Source: Mesostigma viride (taxonomy: Eukaryota; Streptophyta; Mesostigmatophyceae; Mesostigmatales; Mesostigmataceae). From it: a DNA stretch of 64,000 nucleotides. The notes beneath the pieces were generated by a model that saw only the letters and a program-made list of their open reading frames with translations, did no database searches and was not told the origin of the DNA. The stretch spans positions 442,501 through 506,500 of the forward strand of contig RPFO01000934.1 in assembly GCA_009746045.1 (NCBI GenBank), written 5' to 3'. Shown here piece after piece: positions 9,941 to 20,337 of the stretch; within the stretch, counting starts at the first letter, position 1; every line of letters begins with the position of its first letter. A program made the position numbers and the translations under genes.

Positions 9941-11191
9941 GTGCCAGAGGGACAGGCGATCCCAACGGCAGAGGGCGTCAATGGCAGGAGGGCATCCAAC
10001 CGGAAGAGGAAAGAGGTGGCACAAGGGGAGGAGCGTGCAGGGTGGCCAACCGACGGCGTGGTGCTGACGGGGGAGGGCCAGAATGATGCTGAACGTCAAG
10101 CACCTGGTAAGAGACCATGTGTGCCTGCGTCTGGTGTTCCTGCAGCTAGTGTTCCTGCGCCATTAGCACCTGTAGGAGCTGCTGTCATTGGCAGTGACCC
10201 TCGTGCTTTGCCTGGGACTAGACCTCATATGAGTGCTGTGGCTGTGATGAATGGCCAGAAGCCTCTCAAGCCTCCTGTGGGACAGGAAGAGCTAGACAAG
10301 TGGTTGGAGGATATGGAGCTAGTTTCATGCTCTGTAGATCCCACTGTCAACCTTGTGCAGGTATTCCACACATCCACGACTAATAGGGATTCCAGTGAGC
10401 GTGTGAGGGACAAGGCTAGGCAAGCTGTCAAGGACAAGCTGACTTGGTCTCAGTTCCTAGAGGGCCTACGTCAGGAGTTCTCTGATAAGGTACTCAACCT
10501 CACTAATCACTATAAGCTCAGCTATGATACCTTTGAGATCAAGGGCACAATAGCTGAGGAGCTGCAGCGGCTCACACGCATCAGGGAGAAGGGGGCCAAG
10601 CATGGCTTCAATCTGACTGACAGAGCAGTGGCAGATTACTTCCTGGATCGCATGGGGCTGAGTGTGGATGGGAGAAATGCAGCTAGGATGTTTGCTGATC
10701 AGACAGATGGGACGTGGCCAGCCTTGCAAAAGGTTATTTTCAATATCCGTCCATCTGACAATGCTGCTTGCAAGGCAATCCAGGTGACTGGTGCCCCTTC
10801 AGCCTCCGCTCATCAGGTCCATGGTGACGCCCCTGGGCAGGGTGCTCAGGGAGAAACCAGACCTAGTAGGCGTCAGAGGGCTAACAGGCGCAGGCAGAAT
10901 GGTAACCAGGGTGGCAAGGGCCAGCAGCAGGGATCCAAAGGCAAGGGTCAGCAGCAGGCTGGTGGTCACCAGGGTGGTCAGCAGAACAAGGGTGGCCAAG
11001 GGCAAGGCAAGAGCCAGGGCCAGGGCACCCAGGCCAGTCAGAGCAGCCAGAACCAGGGTGGCCTGAAGAAGGCTGCTGCTGGGAAGGATGACAAATGCTT
11101 TGGATGTGGCAGGACGGGTCATTGGCGACGTGACTGCCCAGACCAGGCCAAGTCTGCTGGAGCAGGCTCTGGCCAGGTGGGTAAGCCATGA
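9941..11191 (+). CDS. Gag-like protein with CCHC zinc knuckle
   Basis: About 416 residues from an upstream GTG in the open frame; the first in-frame ATG is at about 10228 (MSAVAVMNGQKPL), so the start is uncertain. The middle (residues about 120-280) is the helical part typical of Copia gag. A Gly/Gln/Lys-rich basic linker (about 300-375) follows, then a CCHC knuckle CFGCGRTGHWRRDC (C-x2-C-x4-H-x4-C) near the C-terminus. The knuckle and basic linker suggest binding of the element's RNA in the virus-like particle. The next recognisable domain is integrase; no protease lies in the gap. Confidence 0.85.
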   Translation: MPEGQAIPTAEGVNGRRASNRKRKEVAQGEERAGWPTDGVVLTGEGQNDAERQAPGKRPCVPASGVPAASVPAPLAPVGAAVIGSDPRALPGTRPHMSAVAVMNGQKPLKPPVGQEELDKWLEDMELVSCSVDPTVNLVQVFHTSTTNRDSSERVRDKARQAVKDKLTWSQFLEGLRQEFSDKVLNLTNHYKLSYDTFEIKGTIAEELQRLTRIREKGAKHGFNLTDRAVADYFLDRMGLSVDGRNAARMFADQTDGTWPALQKVIFNIRPSDNAACKAIQVTGAPSASAHQVHGDAPGQGAQGETRPSRRQRANRRRQNGNQGGKGQQQGSKGKGQQQAGGHQGGQQNKGGQGQGKSQGQGTQASQSSQNQGGLKKAAAGKDDKCFGCGRTGHWRRDCPDQAKSAGAGSGQVGKP

Positions 11192-11436
11192 CTTGAGATG
11201 TTGTCCCCTGTAAATAGTCAATCACCCCTAGTGGGACGAACAGTTGTACATAGTAACGGGGGTGTCCCTCTTGTGCAGCAGCAAGGGGTTGGGAATGATG
11301 AGGTGCTTCCACTCAATGATTGCAATAACGCTGCTGCAGCAGTGGAATTCCCTGTGCCTGTGGCAGGTGCAGGGTCTCCAGTTTTGGGGTTGACTCTGGG
11401 AGTCAAGCCGCCAGACTGGAAGGACCTGCAGCTTCT

Positions 11437-12110
11437 GTGGGAACCGGGGCTGGCTCTGGGAGCCGAGCTACCTTGGAGGAGGTCCCTGGAGCAAGAGAAC
11501 AGCAGGTGGGTCGTGCTATCCCAAGCACACAGTCTTTGTCACGTTCCTCTCTGTGCAGCCAGGCTGACAGGGGGTTGAGCTATGCTCAGGCTGGAAACAC
11601 TCTACACCATATCTTTGGCCACTCTAAGCAGGCAGAGATGTTTGCTTGGAAGATTGGCAAGGAGCCTTTGCTAGAGGCCTGCAGTGCAGCTGCTCAGAAT
11701 TGTGTCTGTCAGGAGAATGCTGTTCGCCTCCCACAGTCCCATGCCAGAGAACCTGCTAGAGAGCGGGGGGATATCCAGGTGGACATCCAACACATCAGGG
11801 GCATGTATCTGTTGGTGGGGGTGGATAGGTTTAGCAGATATAGGTTGCTGACCATTCTTCCTGGAATGCAGGAGCATCAGCTGTTGATGGGTCTCCAGTC
11901 TTTGTTGCCAGGCTTTGGGGTGTACACCAAGGTGCAAGCTGACTTGCAGTTTGACTGCTTGATCAAGCTGGCTGACCAGCTTCCTTGTAAGTTGGTAGTG
12001 GTCCCTAGGGAATCCATGGGCAGCAGGGAGCTGTAGAGAGATCTATACGTGAAGTAAAAACAGTGGTGCTAGCAGCTAGAGTGTGCCTGTTGTGGCATCA
12101 GCTCTAGAGA
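11437..12110 (+). pseudogene. Integrase, zinc-binding and core domains, frameshifted
   Basis: The N-terminal zinc-binding motif is LHHIFGHSKQAEMFAWK followed by a Cys pair (CSAAAQNCVC), close to the HH-CC pattern. The core begins DIQVDIQHIRGMYLLVGVDR (first catalytic Asp) and has a second Asp in KVQADLQFD. The expected Glu lies after a frame change: the ORF stops at 12036, but the overlapping frame from about 12028 reads GAVERSIREVKTVVLAAR, the usual context of the third catalytic residue. The domain is therefore interrupted by indels around 12030-12085 and continues into the next ORF. It would insert element cDNA into the genome if intact. Confidence 0.75.
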
Positions 12111-14584
12111 AAGCAGCTTGGTGTAAGGGGATTGAGGAGCAGCTTAACCACAGGGTAACCTATTACTATGATGGTGTGGCAGTCTCTCCCCTGGCATTGC
12201 AGTTTGGTATGCTATCACAGGACGTGGTGGCAGCCTGCCTGAAGAAGGCAGACAGGGTGTTTTCCAGATTGAGGCGTAAGGACAAGGGTTGGAAAATGCT
12301 GAGGCCCCAGGTGGGACTGAGGGTCAGGATGTGGAAGGAACCGTCATTACCAGGCAAGCGTGGCAAGTGGCAAGATGGGCAGGTAACCCATGTTGAAGAA
12401 GCTAACCATTCTTGTCTGGTGGCTTTGGAGAGTAATCCCAAGCACGTGTACAGGCTATCCTGGGCTCACGTCAAGGAGAGAAGGCCAACTGCAATCTGGC
12501 CTGAAGACGGCCCTGATCCTCCCTTGGAGGGAGATGAGCAGGATGAGAGCCAGGCAGCAGATGCTAACCCACCATGCTTGGATTATGGTCTGTCCTGGAT
12601 GGATGAGGGTGAGCAGGAGTCTGCTGAGACGTCTGTCACAAGGCCAGAGGTGGCCAGGGCTGCACCACAGTCCAGGGGGCTGCTTATGGCGGACATCATT
12701 CGAGCTCTGCAGAACAGCAAGCGTGATCCCAAGGTATCTAAGCTCACGGGATGGGGGTCATGTGGGGCACCAGCACTAGAAGTGGATACCAACTCGCAGG
12801 TGTCCATTCTAAGGGTAGAGGATGCTGCAGGCTTGCAGTGGTCATCCCCTAGCTGCCTAGCTGTGTCTGATTTCTCTGGGAATGTGTCCATGAAGATCTT
12901 GGGAGAAGTGAGTGTGCCTATCCTGGGGGTACCCACCACGTTCAGTGTGATTGAAGGGTATCAGGGGCCTGCCATTCTAGGTCAGAACTTCTTGTGCTTA
13001 CCAGGGGTGAGGATATCCTCTGAGGAGCTAGCATTAGAAGGGCAGGGCCGCCTTCCCTTGCAGAGATATCGCTACTCCCAGGGTCTTAGTGTGGCTGTAA
13101 GGGCTGTGAGGGGTCTAGAGGCAGAGGGTCCTGATACAAAGGAGCCCATTGCTGGGGACCTGCTGATCCTCCCTACTACGTTTGACCCACGTGAGTTGGG
13201 TGTGCAGAGGTACCAGATCCCAGGAACGAGTCCTGTACCTTGGCGCAAGCTAGTGGAGATGATGCAAAGCCCCAAGATGGCAGATGAGGAGCTTTACACA
13301 CCAGGGATGCTGCATGATACATGGAGGATTTTGTTGTGCATTTATTTGTCTTTTCTGCAGAAGGGGATACCCTATAGCTCTGTGTTGGTAGATTTCAAGA
13401 GGGCTTTTCTTAAGGGTGATCAGCAGGAAGCACAGGATACTTGGCGCACAATACCCCCTTTCTTTGTTAAGGTGCCTGCAGTGTGGAGGGCAGAGCTGAA
13501 GACGAGGTATTTGAGGATTCTCAAAGGCGTGGAAGGCCTTAGATCGAGTCCCATCATCTGGAGGAAGAGCTTGGAGAAGTACCTCAGGTCTGTCTGTGGT
13601 CTCTCAGTCTCTCCAGTTGATCCTTGTCTGTTTCAGGGTAGCTATGAGGGGCTGCCAGCGTTTGCCTCCCTGCATGGTGATGATCTGCATCTCCTGGGCC
13701 ATCCCACTTGGCAAGAGTTGACTCTGGCCAGGATCCAGAAACGGTTTGAACTGGGTAAGATCCAGTACATGGTTGAGAATGAGCCCATGGTGTTTTGTGG
13801 AATGCAGGCGACCTTGGTCCATCAGCAGGGTACATGGTCCATCCAGCTGGAGGGTGGTAAGGATTATCCTCAGCAGATCATAGATGCCTTGCAGGAGCCC
13901 ATCACCCAGGCCAGATGTGCAACAATACGAGGTATGTTGGCATGGCTGGCCAGCATTTGTGCTCCTGACCTGTTGGTCCTGAGTCGGTTGACCGATTCCC
14001 AACTGGTTGAGGTGGGTGCTGAGAGAGTGGTAGAGGCTGTTCGCATGTCTCCCCCTCTCATGCTGGGTCCTTTGGATTTGTACAGGCCTTTTGACATGAT
14101 GCTCTATGTGGACAGTTCTATGGATAGTAGGAAGGTCACAGAGGTCAGGGGCCGTGCAGCAGCATTAATATCCCTGGTGCAGGAACAGTCCTCTCTGGTC
14201 TGCTGGTACAGTCGGTTGCAAAACAGGGTAACTCCCAGCAGTGACATTGCTGAGTGCAGGGCAATCTGTGAAGGGCTTCATACTGCTCTTTACTTGAGGG
14301 AGCTATTTTACCAGCTATGTCAAGTGGCTTCCTGTCGGTTGCAGATGCACACACTGGTAAGAACTGACAGCATGGGCATGGTGCAGTTTGTGCACAGGCA
14401 GCTGGCCAGGAGCAGGGACCTTGATTATTTGTTGCTCAAGGAAATGTCTTGCTTAGCTAACATTGAACATGTGGCTGGCGTGGACAACCCTGCAGATGCT
14501 CTCACCAAGCTGGAGGAGAAGGCTGAGCTGCAATACCCTTTGCTTCGTGGGCTCATGGACTCCAAGGGGGGAGGGCCAGAGTAG
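12083..14584 (+). CDS. Pol: integrase tail, retropepsin-like, RT and RNase H
   Basis: An ORF of 833 codons. Residues about 1-130 carry the integrase C-terminal end (GKWQDGQVTHVEEANHSC). Residues about 230-310 look like a retropepsin: DTNSQVSIL, where D-[ST]-G is usual, and later GPAILGQNFL, matching the ILG..FL end of the fold. RT starts at about residue 410: VLVDFKRAFLKGD matches the Copia V-D-x-K-x-A-F-L motif, and HGDDLHLLG holds the catalytic Asp pair. The RT fingers motifs usually found upstream were not seen. RNase H follows with LYVDSSM, AECRAICEGL and HVAGVDNPADALTK, the last being a Copia hallmark. The order integrase-protease-RT is abnormal. Asn in place of the active-site Gly may impair the protease. 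Confidence 0.85.
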   Translation: MPVVASALEKAAWCKGIEEQLNHRVTYYYDGVAVSPLALQFGMLSQDVVAACLKKADRVFSRLRRKDKGWKMLRPQVGLRVRMWKEPSLPGKRGKWQDGQVTHVEEANHSCLVALESNPKHVYRLSWAHVKERRPTAIWPEDGPDPPLEGDEQDESQAADANPPCLDYGLSWMDEGEQESAETSVTRPEVARAAPQSRGLLMADIIRALQNSKRDPKVSKLTGWGSCGAPALEVDTNSQVSILRVEDAAGLQWSSPSCLAVSDFSGNVSMKILGEVSVPILGVPTTFSVIEGYQGPAILGQNFLCLPGVRISSEELALEGQGRLPLQRYRYSQGLSVAVRAVRGLEAEGPDTKEPIAGDLLILPTTFDPRELGVQRYQIPGTSPVPWRKLVEMMQSPKMADEELYTPGMLHDTWRILLCIYLSFLQKGIPYSSVLVDFKRAFLKGDQQEAQDTWRTIPPFFVKVPAVWRAELKTRYLRILKGVEGLRSSPIIWRKSLEKYLRSVCGLSVSPVDPCLFQGSYEGLPAFASLHGDDLHLLGHPTWQELTLARIQKRFELGKIQYMVENEPMVFCGMQATLVHQQGTWSIQLEGGKDYPQQIIDALQEPITQARCATIRGMLAWLASICAPDLLVLSRLTDSQLVEVGAERVVEAVRMSPPLMLGPLDLYRPFDMMLYVDSSMDSRKVTEVRGRAAALISLVQEQSSLVCWYSRLQNRVTPSSDIAECRAICEGLHTALYLRELFYQLCQVASCRLQMHTLVRTDSMGMVQFVHRQLARSRDLDYLLLKEMSCLANIEHVAGVDNPADALTKLEEKAELQYPLLRGLMDSKGGGPE

Positions 14585-15521
14585 ACCAAACAGCCTTGCT
14601 CTAGGTGGGAGGTATCCCAGTGGGCTGGGCAGCCACGTGGTGGCTGACAGCAGGTCCTTCAGAGTTCAGACACACTCTGCTGGACAGGGGTCAGGGTGGA
14701 GTCACTCCCCTGGCTGAGAATTTCGCCTGGCTCTGTCATGGAGCTGCAGAAGAGTCTTAAGGACTTTGTAATGGGCCTTGGGTCTTCATGGAATGGACCC
14801 TGCAAGGGCAGCCCAAGTGTTGGCTCTAACAGGTTGCTGTACATTTGTATATATTCTCTGTAACCAACCTGTTGCATGCTAATAAAATCCCTGGTTGTGT
14901 GACCATGTTGGACATGGTTGCCAGGGGCCTCACTATGGGTTATACTCCTTTATAATAAAACATAATCTTGTTATTGTCATGTTTTGTTGTTTGTGATGCT
15001 CAGTTCCAGGAGCTGACCCAAACCTGGAGGAGATGGGGTGGGGTTCGATTCCCCAGCTGACCTCAGCCTGGCATGTATGAATCCTGAGTTTATCCCTCAG
15101 TGAGGACATGGGCTCCCCATGTGTTGGCTAACATTTGTCAGGGCTCTCTCAGTCTTTGGAAGGATTTAAAAGATAAAGGAGGCTCCGTGGCGGGCGCCAT
15201 ATGAACGGGCGCCTGTGATAACTGGATGACCAGGAACTCACAATAGTACGTTCATGGACTCCTCTATCCAAACTCCTCTGACTAAGTGAAGACCTAACTT
15301 TAATCTACACCAGGTTCCCAAAGAAAGGGTTGGGATGTCATGTGGGTCAGAGGGCAACCTTTGAACCAATGAGCAGGCCTAGCTAATATTTGGAGGCACC
15401 TCAGGTTCCAAAAGAAAAGGCAGGTCTGGTCTCTGGGAGGGATCAGATGTCTGAAGGCTTGTGGGGACAGTGGCTGATAGGTTCTCAGGCTGGTCCAAGC
15501 TCCAAAACAAGAAAGGGTTGG
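14585..15521 (+). other. Copia-type element 3' non-coding region
   Basis: No ORF of note. AATAAA occurs at about 14880 and again at about 14955. A purine-rich AAGAAAGGGTTGGAG at 15510-15523, directly before the 3' LTR, is the likely polypurine tract. Confidence 0.6.
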
Positions 15522-16176
15522 AGTTAGCATATTGGGGCACCAATGTGCTAGATGGATGCAGGTTGAGGAGACCTTTCCAACGCCGTGTCAACCGCCTAGA
15601 ACAGACAAGGGACTAGAAAGTTATCAAGTCCCGAAGTACTGCCGACCGGTGGGCGAGGGCGGGGCACGCTCAGGGCATAGTGGACAGGACACGTGGCAGG
15701 CCGTGCCTGCACAGGCTTAGCCTGTACACTCACGTGACTGGGACACAGTGTACTGAGGGCTCAACGGTACTGTGGCTAGTAGAAGCAAGTAACCAGCCAG
15801 CAGGTCTGCAAGGATGTAAGTCCTTGCAGGACTGTGGCAGGTCCTGTGCTGTCCTAGACACAGGATAGCCAGAGATTCCTGTATGCTGCCTGCAACAAGG
15901 ATGCAGGGCAGCGATACGAGGCTCTGGCAATGTAGCGTTGCCCAGCGTTGCTCATGACCGAGGAACAAGGATGGAACGAGGTTGCATATAGCTCGAGGCT
16001 CAACGAGGCAACGAGCGTCTTCACACACGAACCTTGGTCGTCACGACGAGTGGCGAGCCTATCGAGGGTCGTAGGCCTGGTGTGAGGATAAAGGTTGCTA
16101 GCCAGCAGCCTAGGGTCATTCCAGCCGGCAAGGACCAGGAGCTCACAAGCTCTGCTGACGAGTTGCTGCGCAAATC
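15522..16176 (+). repeat. 3' LTR of the Copia-type element
   Basis: The same 655-bp sequence as 7978-8632 with no difference noticed by eye. The host LINE resumes at ACTGCCGAGC. Confidence 0.92.
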
Positions 16177-18390
16177 AACTGCCGAGCATGGCTTTCAGCG
16201 GCCTGAAGTAGGGTGGTTGACCTCGGTGTCGTCTAAGAGGCGGAGTGTGGGTGGGGGCCCGGCCATGCCGAGGGCCACCGGTGGGGCCTCCGTTCTGGGG
16301 CTGATTTCTAGACCAACCGCCCGAGCCTCGAGCGCCAGGCAGTCCAGCCAAAGTTGGGCAGACTCCGGCTTCTCGATGAGCGTGATGTTGTCGGCATAAA
16401 TGAGGTCAGCTAGTAAATTCTGCTTGTTAGTCGGCCCCCCTTAATTCCCCAAAAGCTCGTTCATGATCGCTAGGCCAGGGGCACGGCCTGCAATGCTACT
16501 AGCAAAGGGAGCACGTGCCTGGCGCATAACATAATCCACTACAATAATAAACAGGTACGGCGACAGGACGCAACCCTGCCAGACGCCGCGGTCTGCAGTG
16601 CCGGACATGGCGGGGTAAAGCCATGTCGAGTACACACCTAAGTGCATGGCCGACCCCTCATACAGCGTGCGGATGACGGTAATCAGGCCGGGAGTGGGGA
16701 CGCGAGCGCGAGCAAGGACAACAGCCCATAGAGCGTCCCAGAGGACAAAATCACAAGCCTTGATGAATTCGACGAAGATCAGGATGGCGGGAAACTCACC
16801 AGGTTGCAGGAGAGCCATTTGATCCTCAAAGAGGCGACGCGCGACGAAAATGGCCATGACGGTGTTGCGCCCAGGACGAAAGCCCATTTGACTTTCGCCT
16901 TGGTGACGGTCGAGAGCAGAACGAAGGCGGTTGAGGATCATGCGCATGAACAACTTGAGTGCGGCGCTCTGGATGCATGCAGACTCCTCGGTAGTTGGCG
17001 GGGTCGTCAGGGGATTCAACCTTTGTTTTTGTACAGCATATAACACGGTAGCTGCATGTGCTGCCACTCAGGAATCGGCGGCGCGTCGGCAAGCAGGATC
17101 CGGTTGCAGACGTCAATTAAGCAGGAACCCCCTGAGCGCCGTCATGCAGCTTAACCACCGGGGCGGGGAGCTGGTCATGCAGGGCCAACGGCGGCGTAGA
17201 AGCGGAGTTGCTTGGCGGCGGTGCTAAGCTCGAGCTCGGTAAACGGCGGTTGCTCGTTGGGGTCGGCCAGGGGTTCTGTCAGGGCCGGGTACGTGTAGTC
17301 CTGCTCAGCGGCGGGCGGCGTGGGCGGCGCAGGGACGCCCACAGGCGCCAGGCGCGCGCCCGCCAGAGGGCCAAGCGGAGGAGGCCGGCGGCGGGGGGGC
17401 GCCGAGTGCAGCCGGGACTGGCCGAGGAATACCACTGGTCAAGCTGCTGCTGCGGGGAGCCAGAGAGCGTCCGCGGCGCCGGCTGCGTGCCGCCGGCTGG
17501 CCGTTGGGCGTGACACAGGCGGGTCCAGGCGTACTTGCCGTGCTGCATGGTCCTGGAGGCGGGCGAAGTACTCGCGGACATGCATGGATGTCCTCGATCC
17601 TGCTCCTTGGTCGCCTGCCGGATGGCCGAGTGGTAATCGGCTTTGAGGCGGGCGTATGTAGCGGGCGGCCGGGGTCGCGGTTCATCGCGCAGGGCTTGCC
17701 GGGCCTGGATGACGGCAGGGAGCCGGTGCAGGCTGGTGAAGCGGGGCGGGCGGCGGGGGAGGAGCAGGGTCCCTGCCGCGGGCAGCTTGCCAGCAAGGTG
17801 CCTGAAGGGCCGATGCCGGGCCGGCAGCGGGCAGCTCAGGGCGTGGCTGGCCGGGATGTCCAGCGCGTCTACGAACTCCTCTGCCGCGCGCTTGTGGGCG
17901 CGTTTTTCAGGGAAGTCCTCCAGAGCGGCGTCAGATTTCTCATGCAGCTGCAGTGTGCGCAAGCATCAGGTGCAAGCATCAGGTGGTGCCACGTGCTTAC
18001 GAAAGTGCGAGGGGAATCGCAGGCGGATGCGGGCGGTGACGATGCGATGATATCGGAGCGCACCAGGGGGATCACGTGCGAGCGAGCAGCAGCTAGTACA
18101 GATCCTTGACGACACATTACAACATAGTCGATGCAGCGTCCAGTGCCAGTTGGCGAGGTGTGAGTGAACAGAGCATCTGGACTATGTGGAAAGCGTTTGT
18201 TGGCGGGTACTGGAAATCGCATGTCGTAAGTAAATCGGCAATAAGTTCAGTGTTGGCATTGTTGGAGACCGTACCGACGGTTGGGGGTGTGCTGACATCC
18301 ACCAGTATACCCGGTGGTAGCGTAGCGTTGTTGGCGTCCGGCCAGTAACAGAGCGAGGTAGTTGCGACCAGGGGTGCCGTTCGCCAGGTT
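16177..18390 (-). pseudogene. Old LINE: reverse transcriptase domain, decayed
   Basis: Minus-strand RT motifs are clear in 16441-17067: QMGFRPGRNTVMAIFVARRL (motif 2/3 region), FVEFIKACDFVLWDAL where F-D-F-x-K-A-F-D is expected, and GVWQGCVLSPYLFIIVVDY. The active-site box appears at about 16380-16400 as YADNITLIE, so the YADD motif has lost its second Asp. Upstream (17175-18000 minus) are weaker linker sequences such as SAIRQATKEQD, broken into several frames. Together these mark a dead APE-type LINE ORF2. Its C-terminal continuation is at 7420-7977. Confidence 0.8.
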
Positions 18391-18860
18391 CTCCAGCGCA
18401 GCAAAGAAGTCCTTGCGATTTTGTTCTGGGTGGCCGGAGTGTGGTGAGTATAACCGACGCGCCCACCGCGTCATGCAGGGCATAGGTCGAATGGCCCTCC
18501 ACCAAATGGAAGGACCTCGGTGGCCACGAGGATCGAGGCGAGCGTTGACCAGCTGGGGTTCACCCATGTGGCGTACGGCGAGCGGGGAGCAGAGGAGACC
18601 GACGCCCCCGTTCCTGGTGCCGTCGCCGCCTCCGTAATAAAACCGCCAGCCGTCGATGTCGTCAGCAGCAAGGGCGGTCGGTCCGCGGGCCGATGTTGTG
18701 CGCCGGTGTTGACTTGGATTCCCAGGATGGCGATGTTATTGTCGATGCAGAAACCAATAAGATTGGAGACTCGATGGCACTGACAGTCGTCGCTGCGCAG
18801 GCAGTGACAGCGGTCAGCGTCGGGCTGGAGCGTGCGGGCGTTGAAGGTGGCAATGACCAA
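18391..18860 (-). pseudogene. Old LINE: APE-like endonuclease remnant
   Basis: The minus strand reads MVIATFNARTLQPDADRC at its start, the usual opening of LINE apurinic-like endonucleases (x-x-x-x-T-F-N-A/V-R-T/G-L). NNIAILGIQVNTG follows; the catalytic Glu normally found in I-x-x-[IL]-Q-E is Val here, so the copy is catalytically dead. Downstream the frame breaks repeatedly. It lies directly upstream of the RT region on the same strand. Confidence 0.7.
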
Positions 18861-19697
18861 TGGCGCGCGTTGACCGAAAAGCGGGGTGCAGGCGGGGGTG
18901 GGGGCGGAGGTGGAGCAGGGTGGTGATGGGGGTGGGGGTGGAGGTGGGGGGGTAGCTAGGGGGGGCGGGTTGAGGACTTATGCTTTCAATCACCGTTTCG
19001 ATTCTTCCTGCCAACGCGTCCAGGCGACGCCGACGGTTGGCTCGGGTGGCCAGCCAGAATGAATCTGCGTCTGCACGCATAAGAAATGCGTGCAGTCTGA
19101 GGAGGTTTCGGAGGCGGCAGCGCGAGGCGGGGCGAACCTGGCTCACTGCCGACCCGTTGCTCTCTCTCCGATATTGCCCGAGGGCTGCGAAGGCAAAGGG
19201 GCAGGAAGGGGAGTTAGGCAGATCCCACTCAGCTAGAGCCGCGGAGCCGCGGGGCCGCCAGCGTCGACATTAATAGTTGCATGAGGAGGGTTCGCGGCGC
19301 GGGCTCCGGCTCGGGTGCAAAGCGAATGAATTTATTATAGGGGGACGGCCAAGCCTGGCAGCGATACCTGAGCTGAAGTTGCCCCGGCGGATCCCCACAC
19401 GTGCTGCAGGGAGCAGGTGACCGTCGATGCCGACCGGTGGCGACGGCGGTGACCGGGCGGGGGCCGAGCAGGGGGCTGCATGGGGCGCTGGAAGGGCGGT
19501 ACTGTCCATGGGGGTCGCCGTCATTGGAGGAAGGTCCTGGCCGTTAATGCGGACAATCGATGGAGACGCCATTAAAGAGGCGGGCATAGATGCTGCACCG
19601 TTGTTGCGGGCTGGATTGTTTGGCTGCCCGAGTCGCGGCCTGGTGGACCTCCGGCCGGTTCAGGGCGGCAGCCCGCGGGCCTCAAGCTGCTCCGGGG
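18861..19697 (-). pseudogene. Old LINE: ORF1 end / inter-ORF region
   Basis: Minus-strand remnants between the ORF1 part at 23106-24177 and the endonuclease. Readable pieces include ASMPASLMASPSIVRINGQD (about 19530-19590) and a Pro/Thr-rich stretch. The region is separated from the rest of ORF1 by the RLE copies at 19.7-23.1 kb. A pyrimidine-rich tract lies at 18890-18965. Confidence 0.45.
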
Positions 19698-20323
19698 TAT
19701 ATATATTAAAAATATAATTACTTACAGCAGAGTGAAATCACTCAAACCAAAGCAAACGCCCACCTATAAACCTATATACAGAGCCATGTCAAAGCTCTAA
19801 TAATACTACGATAAGACCAATGGAAACGCCTAACGGGATGAACCTAATAGCCCTGCTGCACCGCAAAATCAGCCCGCGTACGGCGGAGCATGATGTCAGC
19901 CATGGCCCGAGTCAGCGCCACCGACAAGCGCTGACGCCAATATGACGTCCAGGTCCGCGCCGACCATGGGGCCCGCTGGCCCTCCAGGTCCAGCCGGTCC
20001 TCCCGGAGCCGGCAACACTCCTTGAAGAAGGCGGAGGTCAGGGGCCCCATGGCCCCAAACTCCTCCAGGACAAAGGGCACCACACGATGGTGCCCGACGT
20101 CGCCGTAGGCCAGGAGCTTGGCCCGCTCCGCCCGGTCCGCCGTGTACCTGCCGTGAGGGAGGCCCCAGCCACGTGGCTAAGAGCCAAGGGCCGCGCCACC
20201 GAAACGTCAATAAGCAGATGCCGGCCACCCCCCTCAAAGTCCAGCACCACGATGTCAGGCCGGTGGTTGGGGGAATAGAAGGCAGCGCCATCCGCATCCT
20301 CGGACCGGATGTTCGCGTGGGGG
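19698..20323 (-). mobile_element. RLE-A copy 1, 5'-truncated
   Basis: Reverse complement of the last 620 bp or so of the full copy (52421-57615). It contains the end of the endonuclease domain (MADIMLRRTRADFAVQQGY, stop 19844-19846 region) and the 3' UTR, with the TA-rich tail at 19698-19720. GGGGTATATATATTAAAA occurs at both borders. A frame change lies near 20140 (one T missing in the CAGGTTACACG context). Confidence 0.9.
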
Positions 20324-20337
20324 TATATATATTAAAA

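Larger units (their letters stand above)
7978..16176 (+). mobile_element. Copia-type LTR retrotransposon with unusual domain order
   Basis: A complete element of about 8.2 kb bounded by two 655-bp LTRs with no difference seen by eye and inserted into an older LINE. The order on the plus strand is 5' LTR, an extra ORF, gag with a zinc knuckle, integrase, a retropepsin-like domain, RT and RNase H, non-coding region, 3' LTR. RT immediately followed by RNase H with integrase upstream is the Ty1/Copia arrangement. The LTRs do not show standard TG..CA ends, and I see no clear primer-binding site. Frameshifts at about 9300, in 11200-11600 and at about 12030-12085 make this copy unlikely to be autonomous. 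Confidence 0.9.

Noticed and set aside
7978-16176. An endogenous virus rather than a retrotransposon
   Set aside because: No envelope-like ORF, and the RT-RNase H order with upstream integrase is Ty1/Copia-like.
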